32,084 nt of DNA, taken from positions 1 to 32,084 of the forward strand of contig JAILNO010000106.1 of the NCBI GenBank assembly GCA_024691465.1, in the 5' to 3' direction. The notes under the pieces were generated by a model. It saw only the letters and a list, made by a program, of their open reading frames with translations, was not told where the DNA came from and made no database searches. Position numbers and translations under genes: made by a program. Below are positions 18,005-25,161 of the stretch, one piece after another (the stretch's first letter is position 1; each line of letters opens with the position of its first letter). The stretch comes from Pseudobutyrivibrio sp. (GTDB taxonomy: Bacteria; Bacillota_A; Clostridia; Lachnospirales; Lachnospiraceae).

Positions 18005-19485
18005 TGAAGATTAATAAGCCTAATTTTAAGAAAGGTAATTTAAAGCATTTCCTAGAGAAGAATAGGGAATCATTAAATACTAAGACAGCCCGTATCGGTG
18101 GATATAGTTTCGTAATGTCTGTGATAGTACTTGCAATAGTAATTGCTATTAATGTGTTCGTATCTTACTTGCCAACTACTATTACTCAGTTCGATATATC
18201 AGCAGCCCAACTATACTCACTTACATCATCTAGTAAGGCTGTGGTAAGCAATATTGAAGATGATGTAACAATCTATTGGATATGTCAGAGTGGTCAGGAG
18301 TCAGCTGTGATAGAGAAGCTTCTAGATGTGTATGATTCTCTCTCTGATCATCTGACAGTAGAGAAGAAGGATCCTGATGTATATCCTACTTTTGCATCAC
18401 AATATACATCAGAGGATGTGACCAACAATTCTCTGATAGTAGAATCAGGAGATAAGAGCAGATATATTAGCTATGAGTCTATGTTTGAGGTGGATAACAG
18501 TTCATATTACACTACGGGTTCGGCTTCACAGTCTTTCAATGGTGAGAGTCTCATCACTACAGCTGTTGATTATGTAGTATCTGATGAGCTGCCACAGGTA
18601 TATGCACTCACAGGACATGGGGAAGCTGAGATGACAGATACCATGACTAAGGCACTTACAAGTGCCAATATGGAGACTACTGAATTCTCACTTTTAAACG
18701 AGGATGAGATTCCAGAGGATGCAGATTTAATACTTATTAATTCACCATCTAGTGATTTATCAGAGGAAGAAGTTACGATTCTTGAGGATTACATTGATAA
18801 TGGAGGTCATGTGGTAGTGCTTTCTGGACCGCAGCAGGATGGCGAGCTTACCAACTTCGAGACATTACTTTCGTATGTGGGAGTATCTCAATCTGAAGGC
18901 ATTGTAATTGATACCAACAGAGACAGCTATGCCTTCGACTATCCATACTTTTTACTTCCTACTATCCAAAGCTCTGATATTACAGATGCACTAATCGATG
19001 AGGGTAGTTATGTAATTATGCCTATCTCTGCAGGCCTAACAATCAATAATACTGCAGGAGCATATACTGTCACATCGCTTCTTGATACATCATCAGAAGC
19101 ATATGCTAAGGCAGCAGGCTATAATCTAAATACCTATGACAAGGAAGATGGCGATGTGGATGGACCTTTCTCGCTGGCTATTACAGCTGAGAATGGTGCA
19201 GAAGGTTCATTAGTATGGATTGCTTCAGACTACTTGCTTGATGACCAGTACAACTCATATTCATCAGGAGCTAATTCAGACTTCTTCATGAATGCAATCT
19301 CTTGGAAGATGTCAGATACCGAGAATCTAGCAATCAGATCTAAATCACTTGATTACAATTATCTGACCATATCTGCATCAGCAGCCAAGCTCATTAAGAT
19401 TATCCTGATAGGTGTACTTCCAATAGGATACTTAATCTATGGCATCGATGAAGTAGTCAGAAGAAGAAAGGTGAGTCTGGAATGA
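18004..19485 (+). CDS. GldG-family ABC transporter accessory protein
   Basis: This 493-residue protein has an N-terminal transmembrane helix (about residues 35-54), a large extracytoplasmic region and a C-terminal helix near residues 460-480, followed by a basic cytoplasmic end (RRRK). The outer part has the GldG/ABC_transp_aux pattern: FDISAAQLYSLTSSSKAVVSNI near the start, YALTGHGEAEM, LILINSPSSDLSEEE and EDYIDNGGHVVVLSGP. The fold resembles a glutamine-amidotransferase-like or IFT52-like sugar-binding domain; no enzyme activity is known. It overlaps the permease by one base and the DUF4340 gene by four (ATGA), so translation is coupled. It probably works outside the membrane with the transporter. 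Confidence 0.88.
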   Translation: MKINKPNFKKGNLKHFLEKNRESLNTKTARIGGYSFVMSVIVLAIVIAINVFVSYLPTTITQFDISAAQLYSLTSSSKAVVSNIEDDVTIYWICQSGQESAVIEKLLDVYDSLSDHLTVEKKDPDVYPTFASQYTSEDVTNNSLIVESGDKSRYISYESMFEVDNSSYYTTGSASQSFNGESLITTAVDYVVSDELPQVYALTGHGEAEMTDTMTKALTSANMETTEFSLLNEDEIPEDADLILINSPSSDLSEEEVTILEDYIDNGGHVVVLSGPQQDGELTNFETLLSYVGVSQSEGIVIDTNRDSYAFDYPYFLLPTIQSSDITDALIDEGSYVIMPISAGLTINNTAGAYTVTSLLDTSSEAYAKAAGYNLNTYDKEDGDVDGPFSLAITAENGAEGSLVWIASDYLLDDQYNSYSSGANSDFFMNAISWKMSDTENLAIRSKSLDYNYLTISASAAKLIKIILIGVLPIGYLIYGIDEVVRRRKVSLE

Positions 19486-20870
19486 AAAGAGCGAAGACAT
19501 TGCTGATACTAGGTGCAATCCTGGTAGCTTTATTAGCAGCAATTTTTATTGAGAAGGCTGTTAAGCAGCACATAGATAAGATTAATTCTGTGGATGAGGA
19601 AGCATTTACCATTGCAGAAGATGATGTAACTAAGTTGGTAGTTGCTGCAGGTGATAAGGAAGTTACCCTTACACATGAAGACGGGACTTGGACTAACAAT
19701 GATGATACTGATTTCCCAGTTGATCAGGATTATGTATCTGACATGGTGGCACATTTTGAGTCAGTTCATGCCAGCTTCGTGATTGAGGATGTGACGGATT
19801 ATAGTCAGTATGGCTTAGATTCACCTGAGGCGACAGTTACTTTTACCACTGCAGATGGGGAAAAAGTGATGACTTTCGGAACATTTTCTACAATCGATGA
19901 GAAGAGATATATATGCGTAGATGGTGGCAATGTATACCTGATTGATGAGGATTTGCTAGAGGATGTTTCAGCAGATATTGAGGATTACCTGGATAGGGAT
20001 CAGGTGACTGACTATAGTCAGCTCACAGAACTGATAGTTACAGGCGATAGTAGTATACATGCCGTATATGATCCTGATGGGGATTATACATACACTGATG
20101 CCTACGATTATTACAGCGTGGATGGCGATGAGCATCAGCCATTATCATCAGACAAGATTGCCTCATACTTAAGCACACTTACTTCCATGGATCTGTCTAA
20201 GTATGAGACCTATAAGGCCACCGCAGATGACCTCAAGGAGTATGGATTAGATAACCCTAGTCTGACAGTTAAGGTTACTGGTGATATAGCCTCTGAGGAG
20301 GATGAGGATTCTAAAGAATCCCAATCACAGAGTATATATCTGGCCCATGAGAAAGATGCTGATAAAGCTTATCTATACTTCGACGGCTCTACTATCGTAT
20401 ATACGATAGATTCAGAGACCTATGATAAGATAGCAGATGCAAGTTATAAGTCACTTCGTCCTGATGAGGTGGTTAGCATAGACTGGACTAAGGTAGATGA
20501 GATTACCACAACAATTGATGGTGATACTACTGTGATTCAGGTGGCCTATGACAAGAATGATGGTAACAGCTATAATATCGACGATGAGGATGTGGATTTC
20601 GTAACAGCAGTCACTGAGATAGACGGACTTAATCTCACCGAGGTGGGAAAAAGTTACGAGAAAGGCACCGAAGAGCTGGCCTTTAGTATTCTTTTGAATG
20701 ACGAGGATCAGACTGTAATTAAAGTAGCACTGTACCAATATGATGGTGATAATTGCGTAGTCACTGTGGATGGCCAGGTAGTGGGCCTATGCAGTAGGAC
20801 TTCCATGTCGACCCTCAGAGAAGAGATGACAAGTGCCATTTTAAACAAAGGCAAGAATACGGAAGAATAG
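19482..20870 (+). CDS. DUF4340 domain-containing membrane-anchored protein
   Basis: This protein of 462 residues has one N-terminal transmembrane helix (about residues 5-24) and a long, acidic extracytoplasmic part. It shows the DUF4340 pattern: DVTKLVVAAGDKEVTLTHEDGTWTNND, then DYSQYGLDSPEATVTFTTADG with YLIDEDLLEDV. The theme is repeated further on with YGLDNPSLTVKVTG and VYTIDSETYDKI, so two tandem copies of the domain are likely. DUF4340 proteins regularly end GldA/F/G-like ABC operons in Firmicutes and other bacteria; the function is unknown. The first four bases overlap the previous gene. A strong bidirectional terminator follows the stop. Confidence 0.85.
   Translation: MKRAKTLLILGAILVALLAAIFIEKAVKQHIDKINSVDEEAFTIAEDDVTKLVVAAGDKEVTLTHEDGTWTNNDDTDFPVDQDYVSDMVAHFESVHASFVIEDVTDYSQYGLDSPEATVTFTTADGEKVMTFGTFSTIDEKRYICVDGGNVYLIDEDLLEDVSADIEDYLDRDQVTDYSQLTELIVTGDSSIHAVYDPDGDYTYTDAYDYYSVDGDEHQPLSSDKIASYLSTLTSMDLSKYETYKATADDLKEYGLDNPSLTVKVTGDIASEEDEDSKESQSQSIYLAHEKDADKAYLYFDGSTIVYTIDSETYDKIADASYKSLRPDEVVSIDWTKVDEITTTIDGDTTVIQVAYDKNDGNSYNIDDEDVDFVTAVTEIDGLNLTEVGKSYEKGTEELAFSILLNDEDQTVIKVALYQYDGDNCVVTVDGQVVGLCSRTSMSTLREEMTSAILNKGKNTEE
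20392..20409. repeat. 18-nt perfect palindrome inside the DUF4340 gene
   Basis: CTATCGTATATACGATAG is perfectly self-complementary and lies within coding sequence. Its centre CGTATATACG equals the centre of the 13948-13961 palindrome. The encoded residues are ordinary for the domain, so it may be a by-product of coding or a regulator site. Confidence 0.35.
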
Positions 20871-20873
20871 TAA

Positions 20874-20907
20874 AAAGGGTTTCTAGAGATTACTCTAGAA
20901 ACCCTTT
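20874..20907. terminator. Bidirectional terminator between DUF4340 gene and araC-type gene
   Basis: A perfect 15-bp stem (20874-20888 with 20893-20907) has an ATTA loop. It is preceded by A residues and followed by TTTATTT, so it can stop transcripts from both sides. The right arm overlaps the stop codon of the minus-strand regulator. Confidence 0.92.
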
Positions 20908-21871
20908 ATTTATGGTTGAGCTTACGGTATTCCTTAGGTGTAAGCCCGTACTGCTTCTTAAAAATCTTATAGAAGTAACTGAAATTATTGTAACCCACAT
21001 CAGAACTGATATCAGTAACAGATAGCTCAGTGGTGGATAGTAGGAAGGATGCGTATTTAAGTCGCTTCTCCTGCAATAGATCCGTATAGTTGCGGCTTGT
21101 GCGTCGCTTTATAATGCGGCTAATAGTATATAAGTCAGTGTCTAATTCCTGGCAGAGATTAGATAATTCTCCATCTCTATAATTCTCTTCAATTAGGCTG
21201 AGGACCTTCATCATAACTTCATCCTCGAACCTGTCACCACCGATGGTAAGTGTCTCAGTGTGCTGTAGTAGATGTAAGAACAGCAGTCCCACGGTGCTCT
21301 GGTTAATGAGACCAGAATTAGGGAGATTCTCAAGTAGGGCATATATAAGATTCTCCATAAGGTTCTGAACTGGCAGTACATCTGCCACCTGAAAGTGTAG
21401 GTAGTCTACATGGCCACTGGTACTCCTGAGGCAGTCTATGATGAAATCTCTAAGCATGGAATTCTCATTGCCAAGCATCATCAGGACTCTATCGAAGAAT
21501 TCAGGAAGAATCATGATATTGACAGCTATGTCATTCTCTCTGGCAGGATATATCTCCTGGGTGGCATGCTGATTCATCAATAATAGTTCCCCTTGACGAA
21601 GGATTACTTCATTGCCATTGACCTTGTGTCTGGTGAATCCACTAACCATATAGACCATCTCTACATAGTTATGGCTGTGCTTGGGGAAGTGGGCGAACCT
21701 GGTGTGGGCTCTTAAATCTATTAACTTACCCTCATCTAGAAGCTTCTTGGCATCTATGACAGAGGAGTTGTCACTGCTATATATACTGGTGTTAATGGCA
21801 CCTGCATTCTTTAATAGTAATTGTTCCTCGTGGGTGATAGGACGAAGTCTATTAAGTATCTTCTGATTCAT
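20906..21871 (-). CDS. AraC-family transcriptional regulator, divergent to rhaB
   Basis: This 321-residue regulator has an N-terminal cupin-like sensing domain, with HFPKHSHNYVEMVYMVSG and VILRQGELLLMNQHATQEI near residues 60-110. The C-terminal AraC DNA-binding domain covers about residues 222-318 and has two helix-turn-helices: LSNLCQELDTDLYTISRIIK, and VTDISSDVGYNNFSYFYKIFKKQYGLTPKEY. The ribosome binding site AAGGAG precedes the ATG on the minus strand. It is transcribed away from rhaB across a 232-base AT-rich region with TGCAAATTA repeats, so it most likely activates the rhaB operon in response to a sugar. The ligand is unproven. Confidence 0.93.
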   Translation of the reverse strand: MNQKILNRLRPITHEEQLLLKNAGAINTSIYSSDNSSVIDAKKLLDEGKLIDLRAHTRFAHFPKHSHNYVEMVYMVSGFTRHKVNGNEVILRQGELLLMNQHATQEIYPARENDIAVNIMILPEFFDRVLMMLGNENSMLRDFIIDCLRSTSGHVDYLHFQVADVLPVQNLMENLIYALLENLPNSGLINQSTVGLLFLHLLQHTETLTIGGDRFEDEVMMKVLSLIEENYRDGELSNLCQELDTDLYTISRIIKRRTSRNYTDLLQEKRLKYASFLLSTTELSVTDISSDVGYNNFSYFYKIFKKQYGLTPKEYRKLNHK

Positions 21872-21966
21872 AAAAACTCCTTATTCACAAATTAAGCCTT
21901 TTGGTGAAAATGCAATAAAAGAAATTGAAAAATTTATTCAATACTAATAATCATAATAATGCAAAG

Positions 21967-22017
21967 TGCAAATTAGGTCAATAAATTTGCCAACAAAGTG
22001 ATGATTAATGCAAATTA
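21967..22017 (+). promoter_or_regulatory. TGCAAATTA direct repeat, candidate AraC-type operator
   Basis: TGCAAATTA occurs at 21967-21975 and 22009-22017, 42 bases apart (four helical turns). A related inverted half, ATTTGC, lies between them at 21985-21990. The second copy falls between the -10 and the expected -35 of the rhaB promoter. Same-face repeats suit a dimeric AraC-family protein. The base composition is AT-rich, so chance is not excluded. Confidence 0.45.
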
Positions 22018-22024
22018 AGATAGA

Positions 22025-22030
22025 TATAAT
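22025..22030 (+). promoter_or_regulatory. Candidate -10 of the rhaB promoter
   Basis: TATAAT is a perfect -10 hexamer 73 bases before the rhaB ATG. The sequence at the -35 distance (TGATTA) is poor, as is usual for promoters that need an activator such as the divergent AraC-family protein. Confidence 0.5.
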
Positions 22031-22047
22031 TTATATAAATGAATTAG

Positions 22048-22063
22048 AGCGAATCGTCAGTCA
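22048..22063 (+). promoter_or_regulatory. Weak LacI-operator look-alike in the rhaB leader
   Basis: Aligned to the perfect palindrome at 30963-30978 this matches 10 of 16 bases, with nearly all of the left half (AGCGAA.CGT). It would lie just after the rhaB transcription start. Matches this good are expected tens of times by chance in a window this size, so only the position argues for it. Confidence 0.2.
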
Positions 22064-22103
22064 TGTAGTTTATGGTTATAGCTTATAAAAAAGGGAGGCA
22101 ATA

Positions 22104-23501
22104 ATGAGCAATTATTATGCAGCAGTGGATATTGGTGCATCAAGTGGAAGACTAATGTTAGGCTCAGTTACCAATGGGAAGATTGAGCTTGAAGAAGTCC
22201 ATAGATTCTACAATGGACTGAAGGAAATGGATGGTCATATGTGCTGGGATACAGCATATCTATTCGGTGAGATTAAGACTGGACTGAAGAAATGTAAGGA
22301 ACTTGGCAAGATTCCTACATCCATCGGTGTGGATACCTGGGGTGTAGATTTCGTTCTCTTGGATGAGAATGATGAGTTGGTGGGCCAGGCAGTAGGCTAC
22401 AGGGATAGTCGCAATGAGGGCATGGATGAGGAAGTATATAAGATTATTTCTGAAGCCGATCTATATGCCCGTACAGGAATTCAGAAGGCTATCTTTAACA
22501 CAATCTATCAGCTTATGGCGCTTAAGAAGCAGAATCCTGAGCAGCTTAAGGCAGCTCGTACACTTCTTATGATGCCTGACTATATGCACTTTTTACTTAC
22601 AGGTCAGAAGGCTCAGGAGTATACTAATGCAACTACAGGACAGCTTATTAACCCTGAGACAAAGGATTGGGATTATGGACTCATTGAGATGCTGGGATAT
22701 CCAAGAGATATATTCCAGAAGGTGAGTGTGCCTGGTACAAGTTTAGGATACTTTAGATCTGAGCTGGTTGAGGAAGTAGGCTTCAATTGTGAGGTGGTAT
22801 TACCTGCAACACATGATACTGGTTCAGCAGTACTTGCCGTTCCATCTAACGAGAAGAATACTCTCTATATCAGTTCTGGTACATGGTCACTTATGGGTGT
22901 GGAAGCCATGAAGGCGGACTGCTCTAAGGAGAGTCATGCCCTCAATTTCACTAACGAGGGTGGATATGACTATAGATTTAGATACCTTAAGAACATCATG
23001 GGTCTGTGGATGATTCAGAATGTTAAGAAGGAACTGAATGACCAGTATTCTTTTGCGCAGCTGTGTGAGATGGCTGAAAGCAGCAATTGTAATTCAATCG
23101 TAGACTGCAATGATGAGTGCTTCCTAGCACCTAAGTCTATGATGGAGGCAGTGGCCGATTTCTGTAAGAGAACTAATCAGGCGGTTCCTGAGAAGCCTGC
23201 AGATTATGCCAGAGTTATATATAAGAGCTTGGCTGTATGTTACAAGAAGACTCTTGATGAGATTGAATCTATCCAGAAGGTTAAGTACAACACAATCTTC
23301 GTAGTAGGTGGTGGTTCTAATGCTAAGTATCTTAATGAACTCACAGCTGCTGAGACAGGTCTTACAGTGTCAGCTGGTCCAGGAGAGGCGACAGCCATCG
23401 GCAATATCCTGGTGCAGATACTTGCTAAGGGAGAGTTTAATTCATTAGAGGAGGCACGTGCAGCAGTTGCAGCGTCCTTTGATGTAAAAATATACGAGTA
23501 A
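22104..23501 (+). CDS. rhaB: Rhamnulokinase-family FGGY kinase
   Basis: RhaB phosphorylates L-rhamnulose at C1 with ATP; related enzymes accept L-fuculose. It has 465 residues. The N-terminal phosphate motif is AAVDIGASSGRLMLG, followed by VHRFYNG and HMCWDTAYLF, typical of RhaB rather than xylulokinase. Also seen are GVDTWGVDFVLL, PATHDTGSAVLAVP, SSGTWSLMGVE and the adenine-binding VVGGGSNAKYLNELTA. AGGGAGG precedes the ATG. The isomerase gene follows after 22 bases. No rhamnose isomerase (RhaA type) or aldolase (RhaD) is present, so the real substrate may be the ketose made by the adjacent isomerase; the name is by family only. Confidence 0.88.
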   Translation: MSNYYAAVDIGASSGRLMLGSVTNGKIELEEVHRFYNGLKEMDGHMCWDTAYLFGEIKTGLKKCKELGKIPTSIGVDTWGVDFVLLDENDELVGQAVGYRDSRNEGMDEEVYKIISEADLYARTGIQKAIFNTIYQLMALKKQNPEQLKAARTLLMMPDYMHFLLTGQKAQEYTNATTGQLINPETKDWDYGLIEMLGYPRDIFQKVSVPGTSLGYFRSELVEEVGFNCEVVLPATHDTGSAVLAVPSNEKNTLYISSGTWSLMGVEAMKADCSKESHALNFTNEGGYDYRFRYLKNIMGLWMIQNVKKELNDQYSFAQLCEMAESSNCNSIVDCNDECFLAPKSMMEAVADFCKRTNQAVPEKPADYARVIYKSLAVCYKKTLDEIESIQKVKYNTIFVVGGGSNAKYLNELTAAETGLTVSAGPGEATAIGNILVQILAKGEFNSLEEARAAVAASFDVKIYE

Positions 23502-23523
23502 TACAAATATAGGAGGATAAGAA

Positions 23524-24945
23524 ATGTTAGTAGAGACAAAGGCTAAAGTCGGAGTATTTTCCATCGCTTTAGGGGCATACTTGCCACAGTTCCCACAGTT
23601 GGTTCCAGAGTTCGAGGCTCAGTACGCAGCTTTTAAGAAGACTATTCCTGGCACAGTTGAGATAGTAGATGGTGGAATGGTAACTACAAAAGAGCAGGCT
23701 ATGGAAGCAGGAGATAAGTTCAGGGCAGCTGATGTAGATTTAGTTTTCTTACAGATGCTCACATACGCAACTAGTTATAATATGCTTCCAGCAATCAGAG
23801 ATCTAGATGTACCAGTGGTACTTGTTAATGTGCAGAAGCTTAAGGCTCCTGATTATGCTAATACTGATATACCTAAGTGGTTGGGCGAGTTATATGCCTG
23901 CGGTGCCGTAGGCGAGGCAGTGGCTGATCTAGAGAGAGCTGGCAAGAGACATGCTGTTATTACAGGTGTAGTCGAGGGTGGCGATGAAGTGGTTGCTGCT
24001 GAGATTGCGGATTGGTGTACAGCAGCTCAGGTGCGCCGCAGATTCAGAGATACTAATATCGCTCAGATTGGTAGACCATATCCTGGTATGATGGATCTAT
24101 ACATCGATGAGACTAATCTCTACAACAGAATGTTCCTATATACCAAGCAGTTCGATTGGGAAAAGATGTGGGCTATTGCAGATGATATTACAGACGAAGC
24201 TGCTATTAGAGCTAAGGCTGAGGATATCATAGATACCTTCGATATAGAAGGCGGAGCCACTGTGGAAAAAGTATGGGATATGGCTAAGTACGTAGTTGCT
24301 TTTGAGCAGTGGGTTAAGGATGAGAAGTTAGGACTTATTGCATCTCACTATGATGGATTCGCACAGGGCAAAGCAGGAGTGCTTGATAGTATGCTTATAC
24401 CTGCATTCTCAATGCTTATTAAGCAAGGCACTGCCTGTGCAGTAGAGGGCGATATGAAGGTTGCCATGGCTATGTCAATTCTTAAGACTATAGCTGGTAC
24501 TGGTCAGCTCTCAGAGATGTATTCAATTGATTTCAATGAGGATATATGTATCATTGGTCACTCAGGCTCAGGCGATGCAGATATTTCTCAAGGCAAGAAG
24601 CCTACAATGAAGATTGTTCCTGTATTCCACGGCAAGACAGGAGGCGGATATCTGACACAGTTTTATCCACCTGTTGGGGATGTAACATACCTTGCTATCA
24701 CTCAGGACATGAACGGCAACTTCAAGTTCATTGTCGCTGAGGGTGTTAATGAGGAAGGCCCAATCTTTACTTTTGGTGATACTAATATGCGTACACGATT
24801 CTCTATCGGAGCTAGAGAATTCGTTAATAAGTGGAGTGAGGCAGGTCCTACTCATCATATGGCAGCAGCAGCTGGACGTCATATCGATACAATTTTGAAG
24901 GTGGCTAAAATTATGAATGTTCCATGTGAGATTGTTTGCCGTTAG
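23524..24945 (+). CDS. L-fucose/L-arabinose isomerase-family protein
   Basis: This aldose-ketose isomerase has 473 residues, the length of AraA-like enzymes and shorter than true FucI (about 590-600). It has the layered alpha/beta N-terminus (VGVFSIALGAYLPQFPQ). Likely metal and catalytic residues sit in TACAVEGDMKVAMAMS, in FNEDICIIGHSG, and in the near-terminal GPTHHMAAAAGRH that parallels the last histidine of AraA. It probably feeds its ketose to the RhaB-like kinase just upstream, with which it shares a transcript (AGGAGG 8 bases before the ATG). The substrate could be L-rhamnose, L-fucose, L-arabinose or an uncommon deoxy sugar; the sequence does not settle this. A strong terminator follows. 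Confidence 0.8.
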   Translation: MLVETKAKVGVFSIALGAYLPQFPQLVPEFEAQYAAFKKTIPGTVEIVDGGMVTTKEQAMEAGDKFRAADVDLVFLQMLTYATSYNMLPAIRDLDVPVVLVNVQKLKAPDYANTDIPKWLGELYACGAVGEAVADLERAGKRHAVITGVVEGGDEVVAAEIADWCTAAQVRRRFRDTNIAQIGRPYPGMMDLYIDETNLYNRMFLYTKQFDWEKMWAIADDITDEAAIRAKAEDIIDTFDIEGGATVEKVWDMAKYVVAFEQWVKDEKLGLIASHYDGFAQGKAGVLDSMLIPAFSMLIKQGTACAVEGDMKVAMAMSILKTIAGTGQLSEMYSIDFNEDICIIGHSGSGDADISQGKKPTMKIVPVFHGKTGGGYLTQFYPPVGDVTYLAITQDMNGNFKFIVAEGVNEEGPIFTFGDTNMRTRFSIGAREFVNKWSEAGPTHHMAAAAGRHIDTILKVAKIMNVPCEIVCR

Positions 24946-24986
24946 TGTTGATAATATCGTAAATCTTTCATAAAACAATTCAAGTG

Positions 24987-25020
24987 AAACCCACCGATTT
25001 TTCGGTGGGTTTTGCATTTT
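24987..25020 (+). terminator. Intrinsic terminator after the isomerase gene
   Basis: A perfect 11-bp stem (24987-24997 with 25002-25012) has a TTTT loop and a T-rich tail (TTTTGCATTTT, where the first T's are shared with the stem). It ends the rhaB operon. Confidence 0.9.
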
Positions 25021-25100
25021 AAGTTAAAAATAAACAAAAAACCATCCAAAAAATACATGGAGCAATTTATCTACACAAGCTAAATTATTAGTAAAAGAAT

Positions 25101-25131
25101 CGACAATTAAACAAAAGGAGAAGAATTGTCG
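25101..25131 (+). promoter_or_regulatory. CGACAATT inverted repeat in the leader of the sugar-binding protein gene
   Basis: CGACAATT (25101-25108) and AATTGTCG (25124-25131) are perfect inverted copies around a 15-base spacer that contains AAAAGGAG. It could be a regulator dyad, or an RNA hairpin presenting a ribosome binding site in its loop. It lies 26 bases before the gene's ATG. Confidence 0.45.
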
Positions 25132-25161
25132 GAAAAATTAGGATTGGGGGATTTTTTATGA
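25126..25161 (+). CDS. Possible 11-codon leader peptide overlapping the next start (ATGA)
   Basis: AAAAGGAG at 25113-25120 is five bases before a TTG that opens an 11-codon frame (MSEKLGLGDFL). It ends in TGA sharing ATGA with the start of the sugar-binding lipoprotein gene. The spacing and overlap look like translational coupling. The start codon is rare and the frame tiny, so this remains a suggestion. Confidence 0.3.
   Translation: MSEKLGLGDFL

Noticed and set aside
24568..25017. 149-residue minus-strand open frame opposite the isomerase gene
   Set aside because: It is a shadow of a clear gene, runs through the terminator hairpin and has no supporting motifs.
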